Shown: one piece after another, positions 34,062-42,265 of the stretch
How the letters are laid out: the number at the start of each line of letters is the position of its first letter
Position numbering within the stretch: position 1 is the stretch's first letter
NCBI GenBank assembly: GCA_044220975.1
Contig: JBGAPZ010000001.1
Location: forward strand, 62,001-126,000
Direction: 5' to 3'
Origin: SZUA-430 sp044220975
Lineage (GTDB): Bacteria; Pseudomonadota; Alphaproteobacteria; Micropepsales; Micropepsaceae
Length of the DNA stretch: 64,000 nt
Made by a program: the position numbers and the translations under genes
Notes under the pieces: model-generated
Database searches by the model: none
Told to the model about the DNA's origin: nothing
What the model saw: the letters and a program-made list of their open reading frames with translations, nothing else

Positions 34062-34367
34062 ATGGCGAAAAAAAGCTCAATCGAGAAGAACAAGCGGCGC
34101 ACGGCCCTCGTGAAGCGCTACGCAGGCAAGCGCGTCAAGCTGAAGGAGAAAGCGAACGACATGTCGCTTGCGCCTGAAGATCGCTTTGCCGCGCGCTTGA
34201 AGCTTGCGGAACTGCCGCGCAACTCGGCACCGTCGCGCATTCGCAACCGTTGCGAGCTCACGGGTCGTTCGCGCGGAAACTACCGCAAACTCAAAATGTG
34301 CCGCATCAAGCTGCGCGAACTGGCATCCCACGGGTTGATCCCGGGCATGGTCAAGTCGAGCTGGTAA
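34062..34367 (+). CDS. rpsN: 30S ribosomal protein S14 (zinc-free type)
   Basis: Head protein of 101 residues. It lacks the CxxC pairs of the zinc-binding form and has NRCELTGRSRGNYRKLKM and the C-terminal RIKLRELASHGLIPGMVKSSW. The N-terminus is Lys-rich (AKKSSIEKNKRR). It lies 23 bases after rplE. Confidence 0.97.
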   Translation: MAKKSSIEKNKRRTALVKRYAGKRVKLKEKANDMSLAPEDRFAARLKLAELPRNSAPSRIRNRCELTGRSRGNYRKLKMCRIKLRELASHGLIPGMVKSSW

Positions 34368-34380
34368 GGGAATAGGATAA

Positions 34381-34799
34381 ATGTCGATCAACGATCCCAT
34401 TGGCGATCTCCTGACCCGCATCCGTAACGGTCAAGAACGCGGTCACGCGAAAGTCGTCTCGCCCGCCTCGAAGCTGCGCGGACGCGTGCTCGATGTGTTG
34501 ACGGGCGAAGGCTACATCCGTGGCTACGCTGAGGTCACGCACACGCAGTCCAAGCCGGAGTTCGAGATTGAGCTCAAGTACTTCGACGGCAAACCGGTAA
34601 TCAAAGAGATTCGCCGCGTCTCCACGCCGGGCCGCCGCGTGTACTCGTCGATCAAGGAACTCAAGCCCGTTCGCAACGGGCTTGGCATTTCGATTTTGTC
34701 GACGCCAAAGGGCGTCATGTCAGACGCGCTTGCCCGCGAGCAGAACGTGGGCGGCGAAATTCTGTGTCACGTGTTCTAAGAGCAAACGGGCACAGGGAA
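34381..34799 (+). CDS. rpsH: 30S ribosomal protein S8
   Basis: Central-domain 16S rRNA binder and, in E. coli, repressor of the spc operon. The coding region ends at 34779 (132 residues; the 20 bases after it are the start of the gap to rplF). It begins MSINDPIGDLLTRIRNGQER and ends with the conserved STPKGVMSDALAREQNVGGE. The order rpsN-rpsH-rplF is the standard spc arrangement. Confidence 0.93.
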
Positions 34800-34809
34800 G
34801 GTAAAAACG

Positions 34810-35343
34810 ATGTCGCGAATTGGTAAAAAGCCGGTGCTGCTGCCTTCGGGCGTGACGGCGACGGTCAAGGACCGCGAAGTCAAGGTCAAAGGCCCGAAGG
34901 GCGAGCTGTCGCTCCGCGTGGTTGATGGCATCGATGTGACCGTCGATAAGGGCGGCGTCACGCTGACGCCGAAGGAATTGACCGACGACCTGCGCGCCAA
35001 GTGGGGCTTGCAGCGCACGCTGGTCAACAACCTCGTCGAAGGTGTGTCGAAGGGTTTCGCCCAGCAGCTCGAGATCGCGGGCGTTGGCTTCCGTGCTGCC
35101 GTGCAGGGAAAGAACCTACAGCTGCAGCTGGGTTACAGCCATGACGTGATCTATCCGATCCCGGCGGGCATCGACATTAAGTGCGAGAAACCGACGCTGA
35201 TCCTGGTGTCGGGTTCCGATAAGCAAAAGGTCGGCCAGGTCGCCGCCGAAATTCGCGGGTTCCGCAAGCCTGAGCCTTACAAAGGCAAGGGTATCAAGTA
35301 CGCCGAGGAAAAGATCCGGCGTAAAGAAGGCAAGAAGAAGTAA
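34810..35343 (+). CDS. rplF: 50S ribosomal protein L6
   Basis: Sits near the factor-binding site beside the sarcin-ricin loop. The 177 residues have two similar alpha/beta domains: MSRIGKKPVLLPSGV at the start, LQRTLVNNLVEGVSKGF between them, and the C-terminal signature PEPYKGKGIKYAEEKIRRKEG. It is nine bases ahead of rplR. Confidence 0.97.
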   Translation: MSRIGKKPVLLPSGVTATVKDREVKVKGPKGELSLRVVDGIDVTVDKGGVTLTPKELTDDLRAKWGLQRTLVNNLVEGVSKGFAQQLEIAGVGFRAAVQGKNLQLQLGYSHDVIYPIPAGIDIKCEKPTLILVSGSDKQKVGQVAAEIRGFRKPEPYKGKGIKYAEEKIRRKEGKKK

Positions 35344-35352
35344 GAGGCAGCC

Positions 35353-35724
35353 ATGGCACTCAACCGGCAAGAACTGTTCGAGCGGCGTCAGCGCCGTGCG
35401 CGTTTCAAGTTGCGCAAGGTCTCGGGCGTACGCCCGAGGCTGTCTGTGTTTCGTTCGTCGAAGCATATCTACGCGCAGGTGATCGACGACGTGAAGGGTA
35501 TCACGGTCGCTGCCGCCTCGACGCTAGACGAAGAGACGAAGAAAGCATTGACGAAGGGCAAGGGCGCCGACACTGCCGCCGCTGCCGTCGTCGGCAAGCT
35601 CGTCGCGGAGCGCGCGAAAAAGGCCGGCGTCACGGACGTCGTCTTTGATCGTGGCGGATACATCTATCACGGCCGGGTCAAGGCACTCGGCGATGCGGCC
35701 CGCGAAAGCGGCCTGAAGTTTTAA
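35353..35724 (+). CDS. rplR: 50S ribosomal protein L18
   Basis: 5S rRNA-binding protein. The 123 residues show RRQRRARFKLRKVSGVRPRL, SVFRSSKHIYAQVIDD and the C-terminal FDRGGYIYHGRVKALGDAAR. It works with L5, encoded six genes... upstream in the same spc block, to load 5S rRNA. The gap to rpsE is 14 bases. Confidence 0.97.
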   Translation: MALNRQELFERRQRRARFKLRKVSGVRPRLSVFRSSKHIYAQVIDDVKGITVAAASTLDEETKKALTKGKGADTAAAAVVGKLVAERAKKAGVTDVVFDRGGYIYHGRVKALGDAARESGLKF

Positions 35725-35738
35725 AGGGATTTTGACCG

Positions 35739-36362
35739 ATGTCCGGTGAGCAACAAACAGACCAACCACGCCGCGGCCGCCGCGGAGGTGGTGATCGCGG
35801 CGGGGATCGCAATCGCGACCGCGGTGGAGAGCGTGAGCGCAGCGAACTCGTGGACAAGCTCGTTCACATCAATCGCGTTGCAAAGGTTGTGAAGGGCGGC
35901 AAGCGTTTTGGCTTTGCTGCGCTGGTCGTCGTCGGAGATCAGAAGGGCCGAGTTGGCTTCGGTCACGGCAAAGCACGCGAGGTGCCGGAAGCCGTGCGCA
36001 AGGCAACGGAAGCGGCCAAAAAGTCGCTCGTACGCATTCCGCTCCGCGAAGGTCGCACGTTGCATCACGACGTCCACGGCCGTCATGGCGCGGGCAAGGT
36101 TGTCCTGCGCCCCGCGCCGGTCGGTACTGGCATCATCGCGGGCGGTCCGTTGCGCGCGGTGTTCGATGCGCTCGGCGTTCACGATGTCGTCGCGAAATCG
36201 GTCGGCACCTCAAACCCGTACAACATGGTGCGCGCGACGTTCGATGCGCTGAAGCAGCAGGCGAGCCCAAAGATGATCGCCAACAAGCGCGGCAAGTCGG
36301 TCGCCGAAATCCTAACCGCACGCAAGGGCGGTGCGGCCGTAGCCGAAGTTTCGCCGGAGTAA
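35739..36362 (+). CDS. rpsE: 30S ribosomal protein S5
   Basis: Decoding-fidelity protein at the mRNA entry. The 207 residues carry an Arg/Gly-rich N-terminal stretch (about 8-33, repeats of RGG and DRGG) before the core: KLVHINRVAKVVKGGKRFGF, GKAREVPEAVRKATEAAKK and SNPYNMVRATFDALK. It is five bases ahead of rpmD. The RG-rich head is common in related bacteria and likely unstructured. Confidence 0.97.
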   Translation: MSGEQQTDQPRRGRRGGGDRGGDRNRDRGGERERSELVDKLVHINRVAKVVKGGKRFGFAALVVVGDQKGRVGFGHGKAREVPEAVRKATEAAKKSLVRIPLREGRTLHHDVHGRHGAGKVVLRPAPVGTGIIAGGPLRAVFDALGVHDVVAKSVGTSNPYNMVRATFDALKQQASPKMIANKRGKSVAEILTARKGGAAVAEVSPE

Positions 36363-36367
36363 CGAAC

Positions 36368-36583
36368 ATGACATTGCGTACGCAAGAAGGCCGGCCGAAA
36401 ACGAAGACGCTCACGATCGAACAGGTCGCGAGCCCCGCGCGCCGCGAAGAGGGCCAGCGCGAAACGTTGATCGGACTCGGCCTGGACAAACTTCGCCGCC
36501 GCAAGACGCTGCAAAACACGGATGCCGTGTGGGGCGCGATCTGCAAAGTCAGACACATGGTACGCGTCGTCGAAGGCGCGTAA
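36368..36583 (+). CDS. rpmD: 50S ribosomal protein L30
   Basis: Small 71-residue protein of the large subunit. The core is TLTIEQVASPARREEGQRET followed by LIGLGLDKLRRRKTLQNTDAV and a short C-terminal strand. There are about ten extra N-terminal residues compared with the minimal family form. It lies between rpsE and rplO, as usual. Confidence 0.94.
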   Translation: MTLRTQEGRPKTKTLTIEQVASPARREEGQRETLIGLGLDKLRRRKTLQNTDAVWGAICKVRHMVRVVEGA

Positions 36584-36598
36584 ACGAAAGCAACGAAA

Positions 36599-37120
36599 AT
36601 GAAACTCAACGAAATCCGCGACAACGAAGGCGCACACAACCGCTTCAAGCGCCTTGGCCGCGGCAGCGGTTCAGGTAAGGGCAAGACGTCCGGTAAAGGC
36701 GTGAAGGGTCAGAAGGCGCGCACCGGCCACCACGGTATGTTCGGCTTCGAAGGCGGCCAGATGCCGTTGCATATGCGCATTCCGAAGCGCGGATTTAACA
36801 ACATTTTCGCACGTGAATTTGCCATCGTGAACCTGGGCGATCTGCAAAAGGCCGTTGAAAGCGGCAAGCTGAAGGCCGGGACGACCCTAAATGCTGAGAC
36901 TCTTGCGACACTAGGGCTGGCCCGTCGTGCACGCGACGGCGTGCGCCTTCTTGGCAAAGGCACTTTGAAGACCCAACTAACCCTCGAAGTCGCGCACGCG
37001 TCGGGGTCTGCGATCGAAGCGGTGAAGAAGCCGGCGGTTCGGTCAAAGTGCTGGGCGTCAAGGCCAAGCACGTTACCCGCAAGGACCGCGCCCCGGGCAA
37101 GCGCGCCGAGCGGCGCGTGA
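36599..37120 (+). CDS. rplO: 50S ribosomal protein L15 (C-terminus frameshifted)
   Basis: Late-assembly protein. Residues 1-143 are normal L15: MKLNEIRDNEGAHNRFKRLG, GKTSGKGVKGQKARTGHHGM, FEGGQMPLHMRIPKRGFNN. After AIEAVKK the frame as read turns into an Arg/Ser/Pro-rich run ending at 37120 (173 residues). Restoring one G near 37030 gives KAGGSVKVLGVKAKHVTRKD, the expected L15 ending, and then a basic Ala/Arg tail to a TAA at 37186-37188 (196 residues). A one-base deletion, probably a sequence error, is the simplest explanation. The secY start follows at 37254. Confidence 0.92.
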   Translation: MKLNEIRDNEGAHNRFKRLGRGSGSGKGKTSGKGVKGQKARTGHHGMFGFEGGQMPLHMRIPKRGFNNIFAREFAIVNLGDLQKAVESGKLKAGTTLNAETLATLGLARRARDGVRLLGKGTLKTQLTLEVAHASGSAIEAVKKPAVRSKCWASRPSTLPARTAPRASAPSGA

Positions 37121-37253
37121 CCTCCGCCAAGAAGCGCGAAGAACGCGCAGCCGCAGCGCAGCAGGCGAGGCACGCCAAGCAGGCGTAACCGGAAGAACGC
37201 GCGGGAGCTAAGAGCAGCGCGGGCCAAAGGCCCGTTATCGAGGAGTATCGCTA

Positions 37254-38579
37254 ATGGCGTCCGCCGCCGAACAAATCGCCTCCAACGTCAATTGGTCGGC
37301 GTTCTCGAAGGCCGAAGAACTGCAACGGCGCATCTGGTTCACACTGGGTGCGCTTGTCGTCTATCGGCTCGGCACGTTCATCCCGATGCCCGGCATCGAC
37401 CCCATTCAGCTCGCCCGCATCATGGAACAGCAGACCCAAGGTCTGCTCGGAATGTTCAACCTTCTGTCGGGCGGCGCCGTCGAGCGCATGGCGATCTTCG
37501 CCTTGAACGTCATGCCCTACATCTCTGCCTCGATCATCATGCAGGTCATGACCACGGTCAGCCCTCAACTCGAGCGCATGAAGAAAGAGGGCGAATCCGG
37601 CCGCAAGATGATCAACCAGTACACCCGTTATCTGACGGTGTTGCTGGCTGCTGTTCAGTCGTTCGCGATCGCGCGTGGGCTGGAGGCAACCCAAGGTCTC
37701 GTCATCAACCCGGGAATAATGTTCGAACTCTCGACTGTCGTCACGTTGACGGGCGGCGTCATGTTCCTGATGTGGCTGGGCGAACAGATTACCTCGCGCG
37801 GTATCGGCAACGGCGTTTCGCTGATCATCTTTGCCGGCATCGTCGCGAACCTGTTCCAAGGCTTCATCAGCACGATGGAGATGGCGAACGTCGGGACGAT
37901 TTCTTGGATCTCTGCGATCGGTCTCTACCTGCTCGTTCTGGCTGTCATCATGGCCATCGTTTACATGGAGCGCGCGCAGCGGCGGCTATTGGTCAGCTAT
38001 CCCAAGCGTCAGGTCGGCAACCGTCTGGTCGATCAGCAAAGTTCGCATCTGCCGCTCAAGATCAACACCTCGGGCGTGATCCCGCCGATTTTCGCATCGT
38101 CGCTTCTGGTGCTGCCGATCACGATCGCATCGTTCAATGCGCAGAACGCGCCGGAATGGCTGACGGAAGTCGTGCGTCTTTTGAGCCACGGCCAGCCGCT
38201 CTACATGCTTGCCTACGGGCTCCTGATCGTCTTCTTCGCCTTCTTCTACACCGCAGTCGTCTTCAATCCGGCCGATACCGCCGACAATCTGAAAAAGTAC
38301 GGCGGCTTCATTCCCGGCATTCGCCCGGGCAAGAAGACGGCCGAATACATCGATTACGTCCTCACGCGCTTGACCGTGCTGGGTGCGGCCTACCTTGTCG
38401 GGATCTGCCTCATCCCGGAGTTTATCTTGGCGCAATACGGCGGCAACTTGCTGCAACTCGGCGGCACATCGTTCCTGATCATCGTGTCGGTCACGATGGA
38501 CACCGTCGCCCAGGTCAACAGCCACCTGCTCGCGCACCAGTATGAAGGCCTGATCAAGAAGGCGCGTCTCAAGAAATGA
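37254..38579 (+). CDS. secY: preprotein translocase subunit SecY
   Basis: Channel-forming membrane protein of the general secretion pathway. The 441 residues are strongly hydrophobic with about ten transmembrane segments; landmarks are RLGTFIPMPGIDP, the segment LLGMFNLLSGGAVERMAIFA, KINTSGVIPPIFASSL and the C-terminal TDYVLTRLT-like stretch (IDYVLTRLTVLGAAYL). An AGGAG site precedes the ATG. The stop overlaps the adk start by four bases (ATGA). Its partner SecE is encoded at 11155-11433. Confidence 0.98.
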   Translation: MASAAEQIASNVNWSAFSKAEELQRRIWFTLGALVVYRLGTFIPMPGIDPIQLARIMEQQTQGLLGMFNLLSGGAVERMAIFALNVMPYISASIIMQVMTTVSPQLERMKKEGESGRKMINQYTRYLTVLLAAVQSFAIARGLEATQGLVINPGIMFELSTVVTLTGGVMFLMWLGEQITSRGIGNGVSLIIFAGIVANLFQGFISTMEMANVGTISWISAIGLYLLVLAVIMAIVYMERAQRRLLVSYPKRQVGNRLVDQQSSHLPLKINTSGVIPPIFASSLLVLPITIASFNAQNAPEWLTEVVRLLSHGQPLYMLAYGLLIVFFAFFYTAVVFNPADTADNLKKYGGFIPGIRPGKKTAEYIDYVLTRLTVLGAAYLVGICLIPEFILAQYGGNLLQLGGTSFLIIVSVTMDTVAQVNSHLLAHQYEGLIKKARLKK

Positions 38580-39187
38580 TCGTCGTCCTCTTCGGTCCGC
38601 CCGCTGCAGGCAAAGGAACACAGGCCAAGCGCATCCAGGAGAAATATGGGGTCGCCCATCTCTCGACGGGTGACATGCTGCGCGCCGCCATCGCGGCCGG
38701 GACCGACGTAGGTAAGAAGGCCAAGGCGATCGTCGACGGGGGCAAACTCGTGCCGGATGACGTCGTCGTCGGCATCATCGCGGATCGAATCGACCACAAG
38801 GACTGCGCCAAGGGGTTTGTCCTCGACGGGTTCCCAAGGACGGTTGCCCAGGCGAAGGCGCTGGACGCCATGCTTATCGGCAAGAAGCTCGCCGTCGGTC
38901 ACGTAATCCTGATGGAGGTCGACCAGTCGGCCCTCGTTCGGCGCGTAGAGAACCGTGCAGCCGAAGCCAGAGCGAAGGGCGAGCCCGTCCGCCCCGACGA
39001 CGACCCAGAGACGTTCAAAAAGCGCCTCGGCGTCTACACAGAACAAACCGCCCCGATTCTCCCCTATTACGAATCCCAGGGGAAAGTCCGGCGGATAGAC
39101 GGAATGCGCTCGATCGAGGCCGTGGCCGCCCAAATCGACGCCGTCCTCAGCGACGAAAAGTCCGGGAAATCGGGGTCTCACCCATGA
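38576..39187 (+). CDS. adk: adenylate kinase
   Basis: Interconverts ATP + AMP and 2 ADP. The 203 residues have the P-loop GPPAAGKGTQ (7-16), the AMP-site STGDMLRAAIAAG, the signature GFVLDGFPRTVAQA and a short LID (RRVENRAAEARAKGEPVRPD), with no zinc cysteines. It is translationally coupled to secY, a conserved neighbour in the spc operon. A promoter candidate for the alpha operon starts at the base after its stop. Confidence 0.97.
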   Translation: MIVVLFGPPAAGKGTQAKRIQEKYGVAHLSTGDMLRAAIAAGTDVGKKAKAIVDGGKLVPDDVVVGIIADRIDHKDCAKGFVLDGFPRTVAQAKALDAMLIGKKLAVGHVILMEVDQSALVRRVENRAAEARAKGEPVRPDDDPETFKKRLGVYTEQTAPILPYYESQGKVRRIDGMRSIEAVAAQIDAVLSDEKSGKSGSHP

Positions 39188-39215
39188 TTGACCGGCTGAA
39201 AAATGGCCCTATACT
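39188..39215 (+). promoter_or_regulatory. promoter candidate for rpsM-rpsK-rpoA-rplQ
   Basis: TTGACC (five of six), a 16-base spacer and TATACT (five of six), starting immediately after the adk stop. The leader that follows has a GC-rich hairpin with a bulge at 39250-39274 (GCCGCCGGG against CCC...GGTGGC), which could mediate translational feedback in this operon. Confidence 0.65.
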
Positions 39216-39313
39216 CCGCCGCCTTCCGTATCAGTCGGGCGCGGACGCTGCCGCCGGGAACCCCCGGGGGTGGCGCATTTCGGCATTGAAGAACAGGCTT
39301 TAGGAGAGACGAC

Positions 39314-39691
39314 GTGGCCCGCATCGCAGGCGTGAACATTCCCACCAACAAGCGCGTGCACATCTCGCTGCGCTATATCCACGGCATCGGCCCGGTGAAC
39401 GCTGTCGAGATCTGCAAGAAGCTCGGCATCGAGGAATCGAAGCGCGTCAATCAGCTGTCGGAAGCGCAGGTCATTCAGATCCGCGAAATCATTGATCGCG
39501 AGTTTGTCGTCGAAGGCGACCTCCGCCGCGAAGTCGCAATGAACATCAAGCGCTTGATGGACCTCGGTTGCTACCGTGGCCTTCGTCACCGCAAGGGTCT
39601 GCCCGTTCGCGGTCAGCGCACGCACACGAACGCGCGCACGCGCAAAGGCCCGGCCAAAGCGATCGCCGGCAAGAAACAAGTCACCAAATAA
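39314..39691 (+). CDS. rpsM: 30S ribosomal protein S13
   Basis: Head protein bridging to the 50S subunit. The 125 residues start with GTG (MARIAGVNIPTNKRVHISL) and include the helix-two-turn-helix region and the C-terminal RHRKGLPVRGQRTHTNARTR tail that reaches the P-site tRNA. A TAGGAGAG site is six bases upstream. It is the first gene of the alpha operon, 20 bases ahead of rpsK. Confidence 0.97.
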   Translation: MARIAGVNIPTNKRVHISLRYIHGIGPVNAVEICKKLGIEESKRVNQLSEAQVIQIREIIDREFVVEGDLRREVAMNIKRLMDLGCYRGLRHRKGLPVRGQRTHTNARTRKGPAKAIAGKKQVTK

Positions 39692-39711
39692 TTTCCTAGG
39701 ACGACACGGCT

Positions 39712-40104
39712 ATGGCCACCGAAAAGAAAGCGCGCGTGCGCAAGAAAGAGCGCAAGAACATCACGTCGGGCGTGGCCCACGTGAACGCGACGTTCAACAA
39801 CACGATGATCACGATCACCGACGCGCAGGGCAACACGGTTGCCTGGTCGTCATCGGGCACGATGGGCTTCAAGGGTTCGCGCAAGTCGACACCTTATGCA
39901 GCTCAGGTGGCCGCCGAAGACGCCTCGAAGAAGGCGATGGAACACGGCGTGCGCACGCTGGAAGTCGAAGTGAAGGGTCCGGGGTCAGGCCGCGAGAGCG
40001 CGCTGCGCGCCTTGCAGGCAGCTGGCTTCACCATCACGACGATCCGCGACGTCACACCGATACCTCACAACGGCTGTCGCCCGCCCAAGCGTCGCCGCGT
40101 CTAG
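39712..40104 (+). CDS. rpsK: 30S ribosomal protein S11
   Basis: Platform protein at the Shine-Dalgarno site. The 130 residues include GVAHVNATFNNTMITITDAQ, SSGTMGFKGSRKSTPYAAQ and the C-terminal DVTPIPHNGCRPPKRRRV. Notably rpsD (S4) does not follow, so the operon proceeds straight to rpoA, as in other Alphaproteobacteria. Confidence 0.97.
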   Translation: MATEKKARVRKKERKNITSGVAHVNATFNNTMITITDAQGNTVAWSSSGTMGFKGSRKSTPYAAQVAAEDASKKAMEHGVRTLEVEVKGPGSGRESALRALQAAGFTITTIRDVTPIPHNGCRPPKRRRV

Positions 40105-40143
40105 ACGAATCCGCACCCCCGTTTGCCGCATAAGGATATGCCC

Positions 40144-41160
40144 GTGATTGAGAAGAACTGGCAGGAATTGATCAAGCCGCAGAAGCTGCACGTCGAGCCC
40201 GGCACGAATGCGCGGACGCAGGCTGTGATCACCGCCGAACCATTGGAGCGCGGCTTCGGCCTAACGCTCGGCAACGCGCTGCGCCGCGTGCTATTGTCGT
40301 CGCTGCAAGGTGGCGCCGTGACGTCGCTGCAGATCGACGGCGTCTTGCATGAATTCTCGTCGATCCCCGGCGTCCGTGAAGATGTCACGGACATTGTCTT
40401 GAACATCAAGCAGCTCGCGCTGCGCATGCATGGCGACGGACCGAAGCGTCTTGTTCTGAAGGCAGAGGGCCCGGGCGAAGTTCGCGCCAGCCAAATCACG
40501 ACGGTCGGCGATCTCGAAATCCTGAACCCGGACCTGGTGATCTGCAATTTGGATCACGGCGCCCGCGTGCGCATGGAACTGACGGTCAACACCGGTAAGG
40601 GCTATGTCGCCGCCGAACGCAACCGTCCGGAAGACGCCCCGATCGGCCTCATCCCGGTCGACTCGCTGTTCTCGCCGGTGAAGAAGTGTTCCTACCGTGT
40701 TGAGAACACCCGCGAAGGTCAGATACTCGACTACGACAAGCTGACGATGACGTTGGAAACGAACGGCGCCATCACGCCGGAGAACGCGGTCGCCTACGCG
40801 GCGCGCATTCTCCAGGATCAGCTCTCGATCTTCATCAACTTTGAAGAGCCGCGTGAGAAGAAGACGGAAGAGCAAAAGACCGATCTGCCGTTCAACCCAG
40901 CGCTCTTGAAGAAGGTCGACGAACTCGAACTCTCCGTGCGTTCGGCGAACTGCTTGAAGAACGACAACATCGTCTACATCGGCGACCTGATCCAAAAGAC
41001 GGAGGCGGAGATGCTCCGCACGCCGAACTTCGGCCGCAAGTCGTTGAACGAAATCAAAGAAGTGCTGGCCTCGATGGGTCTCCACCTCGGCATGGAAGTG
41101 CCGGGCTGGCCGCCTGAAAACATCGAAGACCTGGCGCGGAAATTCGAAGACCAATACTGA
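40144..41160 (+). CDS. rpoA: DNA-directed RNA polymerase subunit alpha
   Basis: Assembly platform and activator target of RNA polymerase. I chose the GTG at 40144: it gives MIEKNWQELIKPQKL, which matches related RpoA starts, and places the AAGGA site seven bases upstream. A TTG (40123) and an ATG (40138) lie further upstream in frame, but the ATG is almost on top of the ribosome site. The 338 residues have the N-terminal dimerisation domain (LGNALRRVLLSSLQGGAV) and the C-terminal helix-hairpin-helix DNA-binding domain (LELSVRSANCLKNDNI; NFGRKSLNEIKEVLASMG). Confidence 0.96.
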   Translation: MIEKNWQELIKPQKLHVEPGTNARTQAVITAEPLERGFGLTLGNALRRVLLSSLQGGAVTSLQIDGVLHEFSSIPGVREDVTDIVLNIKQLALRMHGDGPKRLVLKAEGPGEVRASQITTVGDLEILNPDLVICNLDHGARVRMELTVNTGKGYVAAERNRPEDAPIGLIPVDSLFSPVKKCSYRVENTREGQILDYDKLTMTLETNGAITPENAVAYAARILQDQLSIFINFEEPREKKTEEQKTDLPFNPALLKKVDELELSVRSANCLKNDNIVYIGDLIQKTEAEMLRTPNFGRKSLNEIKEVLASMGLHLGMEVPGWPPENIEDLARKFEDQY

Positions 41161-41195
41161 GCGTCATGCTCGCTTAAGGAATAGGAACTCAAGTC

Positions 41196-41627
41196 ATGCG
41201 CCACGGCAATTCGGGCCGCAAGCTCAACCGCACCCCGAGCCACCGCAAAGCGTTGTGGGTCAACATGGCCTCGGCGCTGATCAAGCACGAGCAGATTACG
41301 ACCACCCTGCCGAAGGCCAAAGACCTTCGTCCGGTGGTGGAGAAGCTGATCACGCTGGGCAAGCGCGGCAAGACCGATCTGCACGCCCGCCGACAGGCGC
41401 TTTCGCAGCTTCAGAACGACACGAAAATGGTGGCGAAGCTCTTTGACGTCCTTGCCCCGCGCTACGCCTCGCGCAAGGGTGGCTACACGCGCGTGCTGAA
41501 GGCGGGCTTCCGCCACGGCGACGCTGCACCGATGGCGATCATCGAATTCGTCGATCGGGACGTGACGGCCAAGGGCAAAGACTCCGGCCCCGTGCAAAAG
41601 AAAGCCGACGAAGAAGCCGCAGCCTAG
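41196..41627 (+). CDS. rplQ: 50S ribosomal protein L17
   Basis: Lies at the tunnel exit. The 143 residues begin MRHGNSGRKLNRTPSHRKAL and contain GGYTRVLKAGFRHGDAAPMA, followed by a roughly 20-residue Lys/Glu/Ala-rich tail. It ends the ribosomal supercluster; a strong terminator lies 29 bases after the stop. Confidence 0.97.
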   Translation: MRHGNSGRKLNRTPSHRKALWVNMASALIKHEQITTTLPKAKDLRPVVEKLITLGKRGKTDLHARRQALSQLQNDTKMVAKLFDVLAPRYASRKGGYTRVLKAGFRHGDAAPMAIIEFVDRDVTAKGKDSGPVQKKADEEAAA

Positions 41628-41655
41628 TCGTACGCTTCGGGTTAGAGACAAACGA

Positions 41656-41688
41656 AGAGGGGCAGCCGCAAGGTTGCCCTCTTTTTTT
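41656..41688 (+). terminator. alpha-operon intrinsic terminator
   Basis: AGAGGGGCAGCC pairs with GGTTGCCCTCT (one bulged G, one G-T pair) around a GCAA tetraloop, followed by seven T residues. Confidence 0.9.
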
Positions 41689-41704
41689 GCGCGCGGCTCC
41701 GTAT

Positions 41705-41710
41705 GATAAT
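41705..41710 (+). promoter_or_regulatory. possible -10 box of a leaderless gene
   Basis: GATAAT lies with its last base seven bases before the A of the next ATG, so transcription from it would start at or within a base or two of the start codon. No good -35 box lies at the right distance; the terminator's T tract occupies that place. The gene also lacks a clear ribosome site. Confidence 0.35.
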
Positions 41711-41717
41711 TTGAGCC

Positions 41718-42212
41718 ATGACCGATCTCGTTGCAGTCGACTCCACCTACCGGCACGTTGCCAAAACCTGCACGCCGGGCGCACTTCTGACGGCAGGTTC
41801 CACGCGCATCAAATGGTATGACGTTGCTCGTGCCGACTCCCCAGTTCCGACACCCGTTCGCAACATGGCGCGCACATGCCTTACTTCGGAAGCAGAACGT
41901 ACGCTGAAGGGGGATATCGGTTTTGCCGTGCTACATCGCTGCGGCACGGGCAACGACTTCTACTTCCTGCCGCTTTGCACCTGGTGCAATTCGAACGAAC
42001 TCTGGGAATCCGTCTACTACAAAGACGCCACGATGCGTGACTTCGCGCCCTTTATCCAAAGCGGGCACCACAGGGGCACGCTATGCGTTTGGGAGTTGGG
42101 CCCCGTGATCCACGAACAAAGGGCATGGGTGCGTTTCCTGCAATCAGCGCGCGGGACGCGCGAGTTGGACGATTACCTCACTACGACATTCGAGGGTGTG
42201 GTCGGAGCATAA
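41718..42212 (+). CDS. hypothetical protein with CTWC motif
   Basis: A 164-residue protein I do not recognise. No signal peptide or membrane segment is seen. The middle has HRCGTGNDFYFLPLCTWCNS, in which three Cys and one His fall within 20 residues, followed by an aromatic stretch ELWESVYYKDATMRDF and HHRGTLCVWELGPVIHEQRAW. The Cys/His cluster could bind a metal, and the aromatic residues suggest a compact globular fold. The ending SARGTRELDDYLTTTFEG is helical in appearance. It is a single gene between the alpha-operon terminator and the convergent glnA. The reading frame is supported by local codon style. Confidence 0.7.
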   Translation: MTDLVAVDSTYRHVAKTCTPGALLTAGSTRIKWYDVARADSPVPTPVRNMARTCLTSEAERTLKGDIGFAVLHRCGTGNDFYFLPLCTWCNSNELWESVYYKDATMRDFAPFIQSGHHRGTLCVWELGPVIHEQRAWVRFLQSARGTRELDDYLTTTFEGVVGA

Positions 42213-42215
42213 GAA

Positions 42216-42239
42216 AGGGCCGGGATTTCTCCCGACCCT
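42216..42239. terminator. bidirectional terminator between the hypothetical gene and glnA
   Basis: AGGGCCGGGA and TCCCGACCCT form a 10-bp stem (one mismatch) with a TTTC loop, placed between convergent stops. On the minus strand it is followed by a U-rich run (CTTTCTTATG), so it fits glnA termination best. Confidence 0.55.
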
Positions 42240-42265
42240 CGCAGTTTGTATAAGCGACGTAGTGA

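Noticed and set aside
39712..40143. Missing rpsD as a deletion from the alpha operon
   Set aside because: rpsD lies elsewhere in most Alphaproteobacteria, so its absence here is ordinary.
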